DNA of 50,972 nt from a virus. Below, piece by piece: positions 1 through 8,687 of the stretch. Position numbers and translations under genes: made by a program. Each line of letters starts with the position of its first letter. The first letter of the stretch is position 1. Below the pieces are notes generated by a model. The model did not search any database and was not told where the DNA came from. It saw only the letters and a list, made by a program, of their open reading frames with translations. Where the stretch lies: IMG/VR virus record IMGVR_UViG_3300009551_000021, positions 1 through 50,972 of that record. The stretch is one strand, 5' to 3'.

Positions 1-123
1 ATCATCATGGACCCCAAAGCCGGCGACTTAGGTCTTATGGTGTTCTGCTCGCGTGATATTTCTAACGTAGTAGCTAACGAAGGTCCGGCAAACCCAGGTT
101 CCCTCCGCATGTTTGATTGGGCG
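1..123. repeat. Terminal redundancy, left copy
   Basis: These 123 bases are identical to 50850-50972. The repeat lies inside a baseplate gene and keeps its reading frame across the junction. That is what a circular or circularly permuted molecule gives when assembled with a k-mer-sized overlap. It is probably not a physical terminal repeat. Confidence 0.97.
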
Positions 124-390
124 GACGGCGTGTTTACGATGAATGTCCCTTTAGGGGTTACGCCCACTCAAAGCATACGGTTTTCGGATACTGATGGTAT
201 CGTCATCACCTCTCCAACCAAGATCACTTTAACGGCCCCCGAAATAGACATTGGTCTGACGGGTACGGTTAACATCGGAGACGGTCACACAACCGTAGAC
301 AGTCGAGTATTCCTGCAGCATACGCATAGCCCCGGCACCTATAATGTCAGCGGCTCCCCCGTCGTGGACGACTCAGGGCAAGTTATATGA
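1..390 (+). CDS. Baseplate spike protein, Gp138-like (3' part, begins at 50580)
   Basis: This is the 3' part of a gene that begins at ATG 50580 and continues from 50849 into base 1 without losing frame. The joined protein is about 219 aa. Its first half has the Gp138 N-terminal (OB-fold-like) look, with a conserved segment reading HDQIFNCLYSRL then NAIIMDPKAGDLGLMVF. The second half is short beta repeats ending in a histidine-containing segment (QHTHSPGT), as in the central spikes of small contractile tails. It probably forms the trimeric membrane-piercing tip. Its neighbours are the hub (49687-50583) and a gp25/gpW-like wedge protein, whose start overlaps this stop by 4 nt. Confidence 0.85.
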   Translation: MIMDPKAGDLGLMVFCSRDISNVVANEGPANPGSLRMFDWADGVFTMNVPLGVTPTQSIRFSDTDGIVITSPTKITLTAPEIDIGLTGTVNIGDGHTTVDSRVFLQHTHSPGTYNVSGSPVVDDSGQVI

Positions 391-761
391 AGACCATTCT
401 ACTGGACGTTTCAACGTGGGACTACACTGTAGATGCGTCAGGCAATTGGGCTGTCACGGATGAGCCCTACGCGCTTGCCCAGGATGTCTCAAGCGCATGC
501 CGCCTCATCAAAGGGGAGCTTTGGTACGACACATCTCAGGGGATTCCGTATCTCAATTTGAACGGCAATACGGGTCAGATTTTGGGGAAAACGCCTCCGT
601 TATCGGTGGTGCAGGAGTATCTGGTACAATCGGCGTTAACCGTGCCGGGTGTAGTCTCGGCCGTAGCCGTGATAGAGTCTTTTGACCCGGCTACTCGCCA
701 CGTCGCCGGACAGGTCCAGTTCGTTGATTCAGACGGCAATACGGGCGCGGTTTCGTTATGA
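387..761 (+). CDS. Baseplate wedge protein, gp25/gpW-like
   Basis: A 124-aa protein whose start overlaps the spike stop (ATGA) and whose end overlaps the baseplate J start. The central part (residues 35-75: ACRLIKGELWYDTSQGIPY and following) matches the GPW/gp25 pattern, where a disordered leader precedes an alpha-beta domain that recruits sheath to the baseplate. The order spike, gp25-like, J-like, DUF2612 is the standard order in small Mu/P2-like baseplates. Family assignment rests on this motif, length and position. Confidence 0.82.
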   Translation: MKTILLDVSTWDYTVDASGNWAVTDEPYALAQDVSSACRLIKGELWYDTSQGIPYLNLNGNTGQILGKTPPLSVVQEYLVQSALTVPGVVSAVAVIESFDPATRHVAGQVQFVDSDGNTGAVSL

Positions 762-2245
762 GTGACACTTCAGTACCCCCGCTTCAATTCACGCCCACGG
801 GCCTTGTAAAGCCGCCACAGTCTGCCGTGCTCGCGGGGGTACAGACTGATATCAATGCCGCTTTTGGCAACCGTCTTAATTTCGGCACGCAGGCACAGCC
901 GGGCGGGGCTCCCCCGCAGATACAGCAAGCGGCCTCCTATGCCGCGATAATCTCGAATAATTATGACGTGTTCGCCGAGTTCGTGGACCAAGTAGACCCC
1001 GATAACTCGACGGGGTTCATGCAGGATGCTATTGGCCGAATCTATTTCTTAGACCGCGAACCCGGTACGCCCACGGCGGTGCAACTTGTTTGCGGAGGCG
1101 ATCTGGGGACGCCCATCCCCGCGGGTGCCCAAGCTCGGGACACGAGTGGCAACATTTATGTTTGCACGCAATCGGGCACCATACCGGTAGGGGGCTCGAT
1201 AACCCTATCGTTTGCCAATATCGTTGTTGGTCCTATTGCGTGTCCGGCCAACACCGTAACCGCGATTTATCAGTCTATTCCGGGTTGGGAGACGGTAAAC
1301 AATCCTCTTGACGGGGTACCCGGATCGAATGTTGAAACTCCCGCTGCTTTCGAGTTCCGTAGGCAAAATACTGTTGCAGCCAACGGTAACGGTTCCTTGC
1401 CCGCTATTTATGGCGCGGTGTTCAAAGTGCCGGGGGTCATTGATCTGTACGCTACGCAAAACGTTACAGACAACCCTATTACAGTAGGGTCAACTAACTA
1501 CACGTTAGTCGGGCACTCCCTTTATGTAGCCGTCGTGGGCGGTGCTGCGGCAGACATTGCTCAGGCTATCTGGACGAAAAAGAACGAAGGCTCCAACATG
1601 AACGGCAACACAACTGTTGTCGTCACCGATACGAGCGGATACAGTTTTCCGTTTCCCACCTATCCGATTACGTTCAATGTACCTACGGCTACGGCGTACA
1701 ACTTTATTGTCAACATCGTAAATAGTTCGGCTCTCCCTAGTACGATTGTCAGTGATGTGCAGGCAGCTATCACCCAACAATTCAATGGTGTTACAAATAC
1801 ACCCATTGGGAACGGCATCATTCCCGTTACCAGCGGTCAACGGGTTCGCATAGGGTCTCTGCTACTCGCCGCGGCGTTCTACGGCGCAGTTGCAACATGC
1901 GAAGGTCCAAGTGTGCCGGTACAGGTTCTATCGATTTTTCTGGGCTCTGCATTCACCGGTCAAGGCACACTCGTGGGCGGGACGGAAACTCTGACTGTTA
2001 CAACTGTAACAACCGGTTCCTTAAGCCCTGGCACGGTAATTACCGGAACGGACATACCGGCGGGCACCACTATCGTGAGACAGCTCACAGGTACGCCGGG
2101 GGGCGTAGGAACGTATCAGATGAGTGAAAATGCTACGGCTACCGTAGGCGCACCCGAGGCCATCGTAGGGGCCGGCGGCACAGCTCAGCAAATTGGTATT
2201 GACCAAGCCCCTGTGATAGGCAATATCGTGGTGAATCTGATCTAA
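758..2245 (+). CDS. Baseplate J-like wedge protein with an inserted IPAGTTI module
   Basis: A 495-aa protein resembling baseplate J family proteins (P2 gpJ, Mu gp47). The N-terminus (TPTGLVKPPQ, then a DINAAFG-type segment) and the GxxxETPAAFEFRR region near residue 190 are typical, as is the short closing strand at the C-terminus. It would form the wedge ring with the gp25-like and DUF2612 proteins. Residues about 399-469 look like an insertion just before the last strands: a Thr/Gly-rich beta module with TDIPAGTTI, then GTPGGVGTYQMS. The same module is found in the head decoration protein and the tail sheath. The start overlaps the upstream stop. Confidence 0.87.
   Translation: MSDTSVPPLQFTPTGLVKPPQSAVLAGVQTDINAAFGNRLNFGTQAQPGGAPPQIQQAASYAAIISNNYDVFAEFVDQVDPDNSTGFMQDAIGRIYFLDREPGTPTAVQLVCGGDLGTPIPAGAQARDTSGNIYVCTQSGTIPVGGSITLSFANIVVGPIACPANTVTAIYQSIPGWETVNNPLDGVPGSNVETPAAFEFRRQNTVAANGNGSLPAIYGAVFKVPGVIDLYATQNVTDNPITVGSTNYTLVGHSLYVAVVGGAAADIAQAIWTKKNEGSNMNGNTTVVVTDTSGYSFPFPTYPITFNVPTATAYNFIVNIVNSSALPSTIVSDVQAAITQQFNGVTNTPIGNGIIPVTSGQRVRIGSLLLAAAFYGAVATCEGPSVPVQVLSIFLGSAFTGQGTLVGGTETLTVTTVTTGSLSPGTVITGTDIPAGTTIVRQLTGTPGGVGTYQMSENATATVGAPEAIVGAGGTAQQIGIDQAPVIGNIVVNLI
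1952..2164 (+). repeat. IPAGTTI module, copy in baseplate J
   Basis: Codons for residues about 399-469 of the baseplate J-like protein. The module reads as beta strands, a GxVITGTDIPAGTTI core, then GTPGGVGTYQMSENATAT. It aligns by eye with residues 268-327 of the decoration protein, but the DNA has diverged, so it is an old or independently acquired domain rather than a recent duplication. Confidence 0.75.
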
Positions 2246-2249
2246 GCCT

Positions 2250-2951
2250 ATGTTGGATACCCGTAAAACCCTTTGCAGTCAGTACGCCAACAGTCCGACA
2301 CTGCTGCAGCTTATCGAAAACATGAACCAATACATGGACCCTCGGGTTAACATGATTGCGTTCTACAATTATGTATGGAATGTCAACACCGCTGTAGGAT
2401 TCGGGCTGGATATCTGGGGGCGTATCGTGGGGGTGTCTCGGACTGTTCCCATTCCCGGCTCAACGGGACGATTTGGTTTCGACAATTCAGATACGCCTCC
2501 TGATTGGCAAAACTTCGGTAGCATAGATGCTCCGGGAGTAGGAGGGCCATTCTTTGCCGGGGAATCCACCACGGGGGGATATACGCTAAACGATGATTCC
2601 TACCGTACGCTCATCCTGACCAAGGCTTTGGCCAATATTTCCGCTACGACAGCCCCGGCGCTGAATCAGCTAATACGGAATCTTTTCCCCGGTAGAGGTC
2701 GTGCGTTTACCCAGGACGGCGGGAAATCCAATTCGTCGGCCGGCGGCATGCGCATGTCCTACGTTTTTGAGTTTGCGTTGTCAAGCATCGAGTATGCTAT
2801 TCTTGCATTCAGTGGAGTGATTCCCCACCCCGCCGGGGTCCTCGTGGGCATATCGGTTGTTCCGCAAGGGATATATTTCGGATTCGAGGAACAAGGTTCC
2901 GCAGTCAAGCCGTTCAATGGCGGCGTGTTCTATTTACCCCCCGCGAGTTGA
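2250..2951 (+). CDS. Baseplate/tail protein, DUF2612 family
   Basis: A 233-aa protein with the DUF2612 pattern: an N-terminal helical part (residues 1-40, with YANSPTLLQLIENMNQY), then NVNTAVGFGLDIWGRIVGV near residue 50, and a FGFDN...FG segment. DUF2612 proteins occupy the P2 gpI position, linking the J wedge to tail fibres. Gene order (J-like before, fibres after) supports this. Start ATG 2250 lies 4 nt after the J stop. Confidence 0.8.
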   Translation: MLDTRKTLCSQYANSPTLLQLIENMNQYMDPRVNMIAFYNYVWNVNTAVGFGLDIWGRIVGVSRTVPIPGSTGRFGFDNSDTPPDWQNFGSIDAPGVGGPFFAGESTTGGYTLNDDSYRTLILTKALANISATTAPALNQLIRNLFPGRGRAFTQDGGKSNSSAGGMRMSYVFEFALSSIEYAILAFSGVIPHPAGVLVGISVVPQGIYFGFEEQGSAVKPFNGGVFYLPPAS

Positions 2952-2954
2952 TAC

Positions 2955-4307
2955 ATGGGCGCACCTATCCCGCAAGTATTGTTAGAAGCTATCGCAAACT
3001 CTGCCCCCGCGGGTACGAGTCCGGGCGATAAGACGGAGCCTATGCCGGATGCTCCGCCGGGGGCTAATTTTGCCTCGATTCAAGCGGGTTTTCCGGCCAA
3101 CACGATGCAAAGTGAAGTGGCAGGAGGTCTGCCGCCATTCGGTCAGGACATGAACGGGTTTCTGTTCCTGATTTCGTCCCATACGCTATATGTGGAGTGC
3201 GGACAGCTTTACCAGTTTGATTCGGCGTTGGCCTCGGCTATTGGCGGGTATCTTGCGGGGTCCATTCTTGGAATGGCCGATGGTACTGGCATTTGGATGT
3301 GTACGACCAATGGCAACACAAATAATCCGGATACCGGAGGTGCGGGTTGGATACCTTTGGCCTCATACGGCAAAACTACAAAGGCGGTAACGGGTGGCGT
3401 AGTAGCTCTGACAGCGAATGAGTCCAAATACAACGTTATCATCTTAACTGGGGTCTTGGTTTCTAACCTGTCTGTACAGTTACCTCAGAATACCCAGGAA
3501 TGGCTGATAGTAAACGCTACTACCGGAGCCTTTACTACCACCGTCTTGACCGCCGCTAGCGGCTCCGTGGGAGTACAGGTCCCTCAAGGCGGACTTGGGG
3601 CACCCACGGGGGTCTACAGTATCGGGGATGGGAATATCTATCCTACAGCTTCGCCTCTAGGGTTTACCATCAGTGTGGCCCCCACCCCCAGCACGGTAGT
3701 ACAGAGATCAAACCTGGGTTTTGTGCTGGCGACATTCTTTAACATGTCCGGCGGCGTGGATAACTCTCCGCCAGCTACAGTTATAACTAACAACGGGGAT
3801 GGCACATTACGTCAGAATACCCTCACCAATTTTGAAAGCTTTCTGTTACTTCAGGCCATGGGGGGTCAAGTAACTAACGGTCAAGTGCCTTATAGTGTTG
3901 TCCAACAGTGGGTCGCTACGTTCCTGAACAATGCGGCTTTGACGGGTACTCCTACGGCCCCTACAGCAGCATCGGGCGCCAGTAACACACAGATAGCCAA
4001 TACACAGTTTGTCAATCCAAGTTCTAACCTGACCGGAGCCGGCCCGTGGTGGCGTCAGAATCCTGATGGGTCAATCGTACAATGGGGTACGTTCAGCTAT
4101 ACCACACATACGGGGGCCCACCTTATCTCTTATGGTAGGTCATTTCCTGCCGCAATTCAGACTGTGGAATTTTCTGAAGAGGCGGCAACTATCGGTTGGG
4201 ATACCTGGATTGTGGCGGGGTCCAAAGGGTTGAACAGTTTTCAAATTAATGACGACGCTCCCGGTGCGAATGCAGTGACAATCAACTGGCGAGCTACAGG
4301 ACGATAA
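2955..4307 (+). CDS. Tail fibre protein 1
   Basis: A 450-aa fibre. The N-terminal 140 residues (FPANT..., GGLPPFGQDMNG, PDTGGAGW) form an attachment domain shared with the next gene, so both probably dock at the same baseplate site. The middle is Thr/Ala/Gly-rich. The last 90 residues (QNPDGSIVQWGTF, then FPAAIQTVEFSEE, ending INWRATGR) resemble the receptor-binding C-terminal domain of gp53-like tail fibres, which ends near WxAxG. No chaperone gene is recognisable. Confidence 0.8.
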   Translation: MGAPIPQVLLEAIANSAPAGTSPGDKTEPMPDAPPGANFASIQAGFPANTMQSEVAGGLPPFGQDMNGFLFLISSHTLYVECGQLYQFDSALASAIGGYLAGSILGMADGTGIWMCTTNGNTNNPDTGGAGWIPLASYGKTTKAVTGGVVALTANESKYNVIILTGVLVSNLSVQLPQNTQEWLIVNATTGAFTTTVLTAASGSVGVQVPQGGLGAPTGVYSIGDGNIYPTASPLGFTISVAPTPSTVVQRSNLGFVLATFFNMSGGVDNSPPATVITNNGDGTLRQNTLTNFESFLLLQAMGGQVTNGQVPYSVVQQWVATFLNNAALTGTPTAPTAASGASNTQIANTQFVNPSSNLTGAGPWWRQNPDGSIVQWGTFSYTTHTGAHLISYGRSFPAAIQTVEFSEEAATIGWDTWIVAGSKGLNSFQINDDAPGANAVTINWRATGR

Positions 4308-4311
4308 AGAC

Positions 4312-5049
4312 ATGTCAGGTCAACTCTTACCTCCGCGTCTTGTTGAGCCCTTCGCAAATTCGGCCCCCTCGTGCACGCAAGCTGCCCCGGTACCGGGCGG
4401 TAAAACTGCACCGTTTCCTGTGGCCTCTCAGATTCCGACGATAAATGGTGCGGCATCTTTGACGGATGGATTTGTGCCGCTCAACATGCAACCCTCGGGT
4501 GGCGTGCCCCCGTTCGGCATTGACATGAACGGTATACTATTCGTCATTAGCTCGTGGGCTGCTTATTTTGCCGCGGGCCAGTATCCGGTCTACGACGCCA
4601 CGCTACAGACTGCAATGGGCGGCTATGCGAAAGGCTCCCGGATTCAACAGGCTGCGAATCCGCTAGCGTTTTGGACCTCCGCCGTAGATGCCAACATGAC
4701 CGACCCAGACACCGGAGGTGCGGGTTGGATAAGCTCTACGCCGCTATATTCGTCCGCGGCTTTAACGGGGGTCAACAACGTTGTTCTACCCGGACCAAGC
4801 GACTATGTCATTGATGTAGACGCTACAGGTGGATCGATTACTTATACGGGATTCGTTGCGCAACGTGATGGGCAGAAAATCACTTTCCGTAAGTCGGACA
4901 GTTCGGCCAACGCGGTCAACTTCACGGGTTCGTCGGGTTCTAGTACGGCGGCAAATCGGATGCAAACGGTTTCCATAGGTCTACCAATTCAATACTCGAC
5001 CTTCACTATTCAATACAACTCGACTCTTGCTCGTTGGGTACAGATATGA
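4312..5049 (+). CDS. Tail fibre protein 2, paralogue of the preceding gene
   Basis: A 245-aa protein whose first 145 residues repeat the attachment domain of the preceding fibre (VPPFGIDMNG, ISSWAAYFAAGQ, DPDTGGAGW). The C-terminus is different and ends in a compact beta domain (SIGLPIQYSTFTIQYNS...ARWVQI) seen at fibre or tail-tip ends. The pair suggests two fibres on one attachment module, or a main fibre plus an accessory adhesin. The stop overlaps the next start (ATGA). Confidence 0.75.
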   Translation: MSGQLLPPRLVEPFANSAPSCTQAAPVPGGKTAPFPVASQIPTINGAASLTDGFVPLNMQPSGGVPPFGIDMNGILFVISSWAAYFAAGQYPVYDATLQTAMGGYAKGSRIQQAANPLAFWTSAVDANMTDPDTGGAGWISSTPLYSSAALTGVNNVVLPGPSDYVIDVDATGGSITYTGFVAQRDGQKITFRKSDSSANAVNFTGSSGSSTAANRMQTVSIGLPIQYSTFTIQYNSTLARWVQI

Positions 5050-7136
5050 AAAAACTACTTGCCCTTGTTTTATCGTTGTTTGCCACTGCTACTTCAGCTC
5101 AGGTATTCCAGTACTACGGACCCGCCAACGGCATTCAGAAAAACACGGGCTCTACCTATCAGGATACGGCTGCAGTCTCGGCGGACATAGCGGCCCTGTG
5201 GGTGGGCACAAACTGCGGTACATCTACCAACGTGCCATTGTTGAACGGCAATTGCGCAGTCCCGTCAACGGGTAGCGTCACCAGCGTGGGGTTTAGTGAT
5301 ACCTCCACAACTCCCATATACACTATCGGAAGTACTCCGGTGACTACTTCGGGGGTTATTACTCAGACATTAACTACTCAGTCGGCTAACACCGGATTCA
5401 TGGGACCTACTACGGGTGTTGCAGCCCAGCCGACCTTTCGAGCTTTAGTTTCTGCTGACATACCCCCGATTAACTTGGGCTCTACCGCGAATGGTGGCGT
5501 TTCCAGTTCCAGCATTTTACTCGGCACCAATGGCGGCACCAGTAATGGTTTTTTCAGTATTACTGGCCCTGCAACGTCGCTGAAAACTTTCACTTTCCCT
5601 AATGCGTCGGCAAATGTTCTCACGGACAATGCTCTTGTGACAGTGGCACAAGGCGGTACGGGGATAGGGTCTCTCACTAACCATGGGGTACTACTGGGGC
5701 AGGGAACAAGCGCAGTAACCGCAGTTGCGGCTATGGCTGCGGATACCTTGCTACAGGGGCAAGGAACTACGTCAAATCCCGCTGCAGTCAGTGTCAACAA
5801 TTGCGGTAGCTCAACTCAAGCGTTGTCGTACTCAACGTCTACCCACACTTTCGGATGCCAGACTATCAGCGCCGGTACGGGTACGGTAACGAGTATTACC
5901 GCCGGAACTGGCATAACTGCAAGCCCTAACCCGATTGTGTCAACTGGCACAGTGTCCGTTGACCAAGCATTTTCGCCCACGTGGTCTGGTACCCATACAT
6001 TCAGCAACGCGATTACGGTCAATGGTGCCGGTAGCTCCCTCAAGGGAGCTGTCACTATAGCGACTCCTACGAGTGGAGTGGCGCTTACCGTTGATGGATT
6101 TCAGAACTGGATAACGGCCGGGGCCAACTTTTCTATAACTCCTAACACTTCTTCCGGCTCCAACGGGGTTACTCTTGCTACAAGTTTCACTTCAGGCGGA
6201 AATGGTCCAATTATTCTTGCGCCGGGCGGCACTACTTCGCTCACAGATTCCGCCAATGGGAATGTGACTATTGCCGCACCTGCATCCGGGGTTGCGTTAT
6301 CCGCTTCAGGATTAGCCAATTCCAACGTAGCAACTTTCACTGCGTCCAGCACATCGGGGCAATCCAAAGGGCTTGGGATTGCGGCGGGCACCACTTCCGC
6401 CGACTACGCCCTACTGGTTACCAATCAGGCGGCTTCCGCTACCTATGCGGAAATATTCGGGGACGGTCACGGAACATTGGGGCCATCTGCGTCTCTTGGC
6501 CTGTCGTGGGCTACTACAGGTGATGTCACAATCGCCGCGCCTAGCAGTGGAACTGCATTTTCTGTTACCGGTGCCGCCAACACCAACACTGTAAATTTCC
6601 AAGCTTCATCTACGACCGGCCAGTCGTTGGGTCTGCAGAGTCTTGCGGGTACAAATTCTTCAGACTTTGCCTTTCGATTCTATAACTTCAACGGTACCAC
6701 GCAGGTACTGTTGGGGTTCGGAGACGGCGGGGTTATAGCGGGCAACCCCACGGGTGGGGACAAGGGCGTGGGCACCATCAACATGCAGGGGTGCTTCGTC
6801 AATGGGCTTACCTGTCTTACGACTTCTTCCGGAGCGGCCACGAAGATCGCATCAGGGGTCTTTACCACCAACACCCCCGGTACCATTAACCAGAATGGCG
6901 GCGGCATATCCAGCATTACGTTTAACTCTACGGGGAACGTAACAATCAACTTCACCGCAAGTTATTTTTCTACCTTCGCGGTTTGCACTGTGTCTACCGT
7001 GAACGGAGCGTCTCCGCCTTTGGTTGCTACAACTCCTGGAACTATCGGCGGTACGGGCAGCGTCAACGTGCTTGTGCGTGCCAGTGGCGGAACTGCCACT
7101 GACGGATCATTCTCCCTGATTTGCACGGGTACCTGA
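5046..7136 (+). CDS. Tail-fibre-like protein with a predicted signal peptide
   Basis: A 696-aa low-complexity Ser/Thr/Gly/Ala-rich protein with fibre motifs such as GFMGPTTGVAAQPTFRALV and TVAQGGTGIGSLTNHGVLLG. It contains repeated strands (GDVTIAAPSSG, GNVTIAAPASG) and a short beta domain at the C-terminus. I chose ATG 5046, which overlaps the previous stop as ATGA, over an in-frame TTG at 5034. From this ATG the protein opens with MKKLLALVLSLFATATSAQV, a near-ideal Sec signal peptide with an AxA-type cleavage site. Virion fibres do not normally carry one. It may be exported in infected cells, or the hydrophobic N-terminus may serve attachment. Confidence 0.75.
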   Translation: MKKLLALVLSLFATATSAQVFQYYGPANGIQKNTGSTYQDTAAVSADIAALWVGTNCGTSTNVPLLNGNCAVPSTGSVTSVGFSDTSTTPIYTIGSTPVTTSGVITQTLTTQSANTGFMGPTTGVAAQPTFRALVSADIPPINLGSTANGGVSSSSILLGTNGGTSNGFFSITGPATSLKTFTFPNASANVLTDNALVTVAQGGTGIGSLTNHGVLLGQGTSAVTAVAAMAADTLLQGQGTTSNPAAVSVNNCGSSTQALSYSTSTHTFGCQTISAGTGTVTSITAGTGITASPNPIVSTGTVSVDQAFSPTWSGTHTFSNAITVNGAGSSLKGAVTIATPTSGVALTVDGFQNWITAGANFSITPNTSSGSNGVTLATSFTSGGNGPIILAPGGTTSLTDSANGNVTIAAPASGVALSASGLANSNVATFTASSTSGQSKGLGIAAGTTSADYALLVTNQAASATYAEIFGDGHGTLGPSASLGLSWATTGDVTIAAPSSGTAFSVTGAANTNTVNFQASSTTGQSLGLQSLAGTNSSDFAFRFYNFNGTTQVLLGFGDGGVIAGNPTGGDKGVGTINMQGCFVNGLTCLTTSSGAATKIASGVFTTNTPGTINQNGGGISSITFNSTGNVTINFTASYFSTFAVCTVSTVNGASPPLVATTPGTIGGTGSVNVLVRASGGTATDGSFSLICTGT

Positions 7137-7183
7137 GACCTTGACATTCGTTCAGGCATAGTTCAAGTTGAAAGGGCGGTACT

Positions 7184-7447
7184 ATGGAATTGCTAGAATC
7201 GAGTTTTAACATGGGTCTTGATGAAACCAGTCGCGCCATTGGACGGTTGGAAGCTTCGCAGGAAGCAACGCAAAGTGATGTTGCTACGCTCAAAGAGCGT
7301 ACCGAACGAATGGATATAAAGCTGGATAAGCTACTGGCGCGTACCGACCGCATGAGTTTGAAGCTCAAACATTGGTTGATGCTCCTCGTGGGCGGTAGTA
7401 TCGGTGGTGGCGGGGTTGCTCACGCGCTGAAGAAGTTGCTCGAATGA
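7184..7447 (+). CDS. Small coiled-coil membrane protein, possible holin or XhlA-like protein
   Basis: An 87-aa protein. Residues 15-60 are a charged coiled coil (EASQEATQSDVATLKERTERM) and residues 63-80 form one hydrophobic segment (HWLMLLVGGSIGGGGVAHA). This matches the plan of XhlA-like proteins: an N-terminal coiled coil and one C-terminal membrane anchor. It lies immediately before the endolysin and overlaps its start (ATGA), so a lysis role is likely. It has its own GGGCGG-type ribosome site. Confidence 0.6.
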   Translation: MELLESSFNMGLDETSRAIGRLEASQEATQSDVATLKERTERMDIKLDKLLARTDRMSLKLKHWLMLLVGGSIGGGGVAHALKKLLE

Positions 7448-7977
7448 ACCGCGACCAAGCTATTGCGCTGATGATTCAACTCGAAGGGGGTTACGCGGAC
7501 GTAGCCGGCGATCCGGGTGGCCGTACTAAGTACGGAATCACGCAAACCACTTTAACCGAATTCCGCAGCACAGGGCATCCTGACTTTGCTACGTGGCCAA
7601 CTGATGTTAAGGACCTCACGCCCGCGCAAGCTGCGTTGATATATGGGGCCACCGACTGGGAACAGATTCACGGGGACGAACTTCCCAACACTCTTGCTCC
7701 GTTAGTGTTGAATTGCGCAGTTAATATGGGGGAACCTGAAGCTGTGCGATTGTTGCAAGAGTGTCTCGGCGTACCGATTGACGGAGTCATGGGGCCGCAT
7801 ACACTCGCCGCTGTTGATTCATGGCAGTCCCCCTACTTACCGACCCAAAGATTGGCCGAAGAGTTCGCCGCCCATGTGGGGGTGAAGTACGCTTCACTGT
7901 ATGCTCGGGAAGGGAAATTCGAACTCGGCTGGCTTCGGCGCTTGTTCCGGGTGTACACTCTGGCGGTTTCCTCATAA
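7444..7977 (+). CDS. Endolysin, glycoside hydrolase family 108 type
   Basis: A 177-aa lysozyme-like peptidoglycan hydrolase. The motif EGGYADVAGDPGGRTKYGIT near residues 14-33 is the GH108 signature, with Glu14 as the expected catalytic acid. The C-terminal half (GVPIDGVMGPHTLAA, then a helical end) is the peptidoglycan-binding domain usually paired with GH108. No signal peptide is visible, so it should need a holin for release. Length is normal for the family. Confidence 0.9.
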   Translation: MNRDQAIALMIQLEGGYADVAGDPGGRTKYGITQTTLTEFRSTGHPDFATWPTDVKDLTPAQAALIYGATDWEQIHGDELPNTLAPLVLNCAVNMGEPEAVRLLQECLGVPIDGVMGPHTLAAVDSWQSPYLPTQRLAEEFAAHVGVKYASLYAREGKFELGWLRRLFRVYTLAVSS

Positions 7978-7997
7978 AACCGCACTGGAGTAACACT

Positions 7998-8684
7998 ATG
8001 TTAAAAGCCGTCTTTGGCTCGTACCTTTCGCACCTCGCAGGGTACGTTATCTCGGCAGTTACGATCGTATCGACGCTATCCCCCGATACCTTTCCGCCGA
8101 AATATGCTTTTGTCACCGCTGTCGCCACAGCCATTGCAACCGCGTTTTCCCACGGGCGGGCTGTCCAGGGGAACGCCGGCAAGATCGTCGCTGCCGTTGC
8201 GGATGCCGTTACCGAATCGATTTCTCAGCTTCCGACATCAACGGCTTCGGGTTCTACCGTAGCCAAATCGATTGTCATGGGATTGCTGGCGCTACCGGTA
8301 CTGTTTGCGCTCCACGGATGTGCGTCCGTACAGTCTTGGCTCAGTTCTCCTACGGGGGCCGTCGTGGTTTCGGCCGGCGTGGAAGTCGCAGTAACAACCG
8401 CCGAATCGAAAGGAGTGAGTGCGGCTCAAATCAACAGCGTAGCCAAAGCTGTGCTTCAGGCGGATTCGGGAGCCAATGCTACGGTTGCCGCCCTTACTGC
8501 GGCGGTGAACGGCGCCGCAGTCAAAGCGGGGGTTCCACCTGGAGATATGGCCGCGTTTCAGATCCTCGAAACCGCATTCGACGCGTGGCTAGTGACCAAG
8601 TATGGGGACAATGCCACCGTGCAAAACATTCAGGCTGATGTAGCGGCGTTCTGCGCCGCAGTGATTGCGGATACCGGAGGTTAA
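7998..8684 (+). CDS. Holin-like / lipoprotein fusion protein
   Basis: A 228-aa protein starting at ATG 7998. Residues 5-25 and 35-52 are two hydrophobic segments, as in a small holin. After a linker, residues 95-110 form a second signal-like stretch, GLLALPVLFALHGCASVQSW, with a lipobox-like ALHGC. The rest is an Ala-rich helical domain (TTAESKGVSAAQINSVAKAVL). In many phages the second part would be a separate small lipoprotein, so this looks like an in-frame fusion. An internal ATG at 8277 could also give the lipoprotein alone, but it has no clear ribosome site. It follows the endolysin, so a holin or spanin-like role is inferred. Confidence 0.55.
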   Translation: MLKAVFGSYLSHLAGYVISAVTIVSTLSPDTFPPKYAFVTAVATAIATAFSHGRAVQGNAGKIVAAVADAVTESISQLPTSTASGSTVAKSIVMGLLALPVLFALHGCASVQSWLSSPTGAVVVSAGVEVAVTTAESKGVSAAQINSVAKAVLQADSGANATVAALTAAVNGAAVKAGVPPGDMAAFQILETAFDAWLVTKYGDNATVQNIQADVAAFCAAVIADTGG

Positions 8685-8687
8685 TTC

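Noticed and set aside
7144-7172. TTGACA before the lysis genes as a promoter
   Set aside because: The best hexamer at 17 nt is CAAGTT, too weak to support a call.
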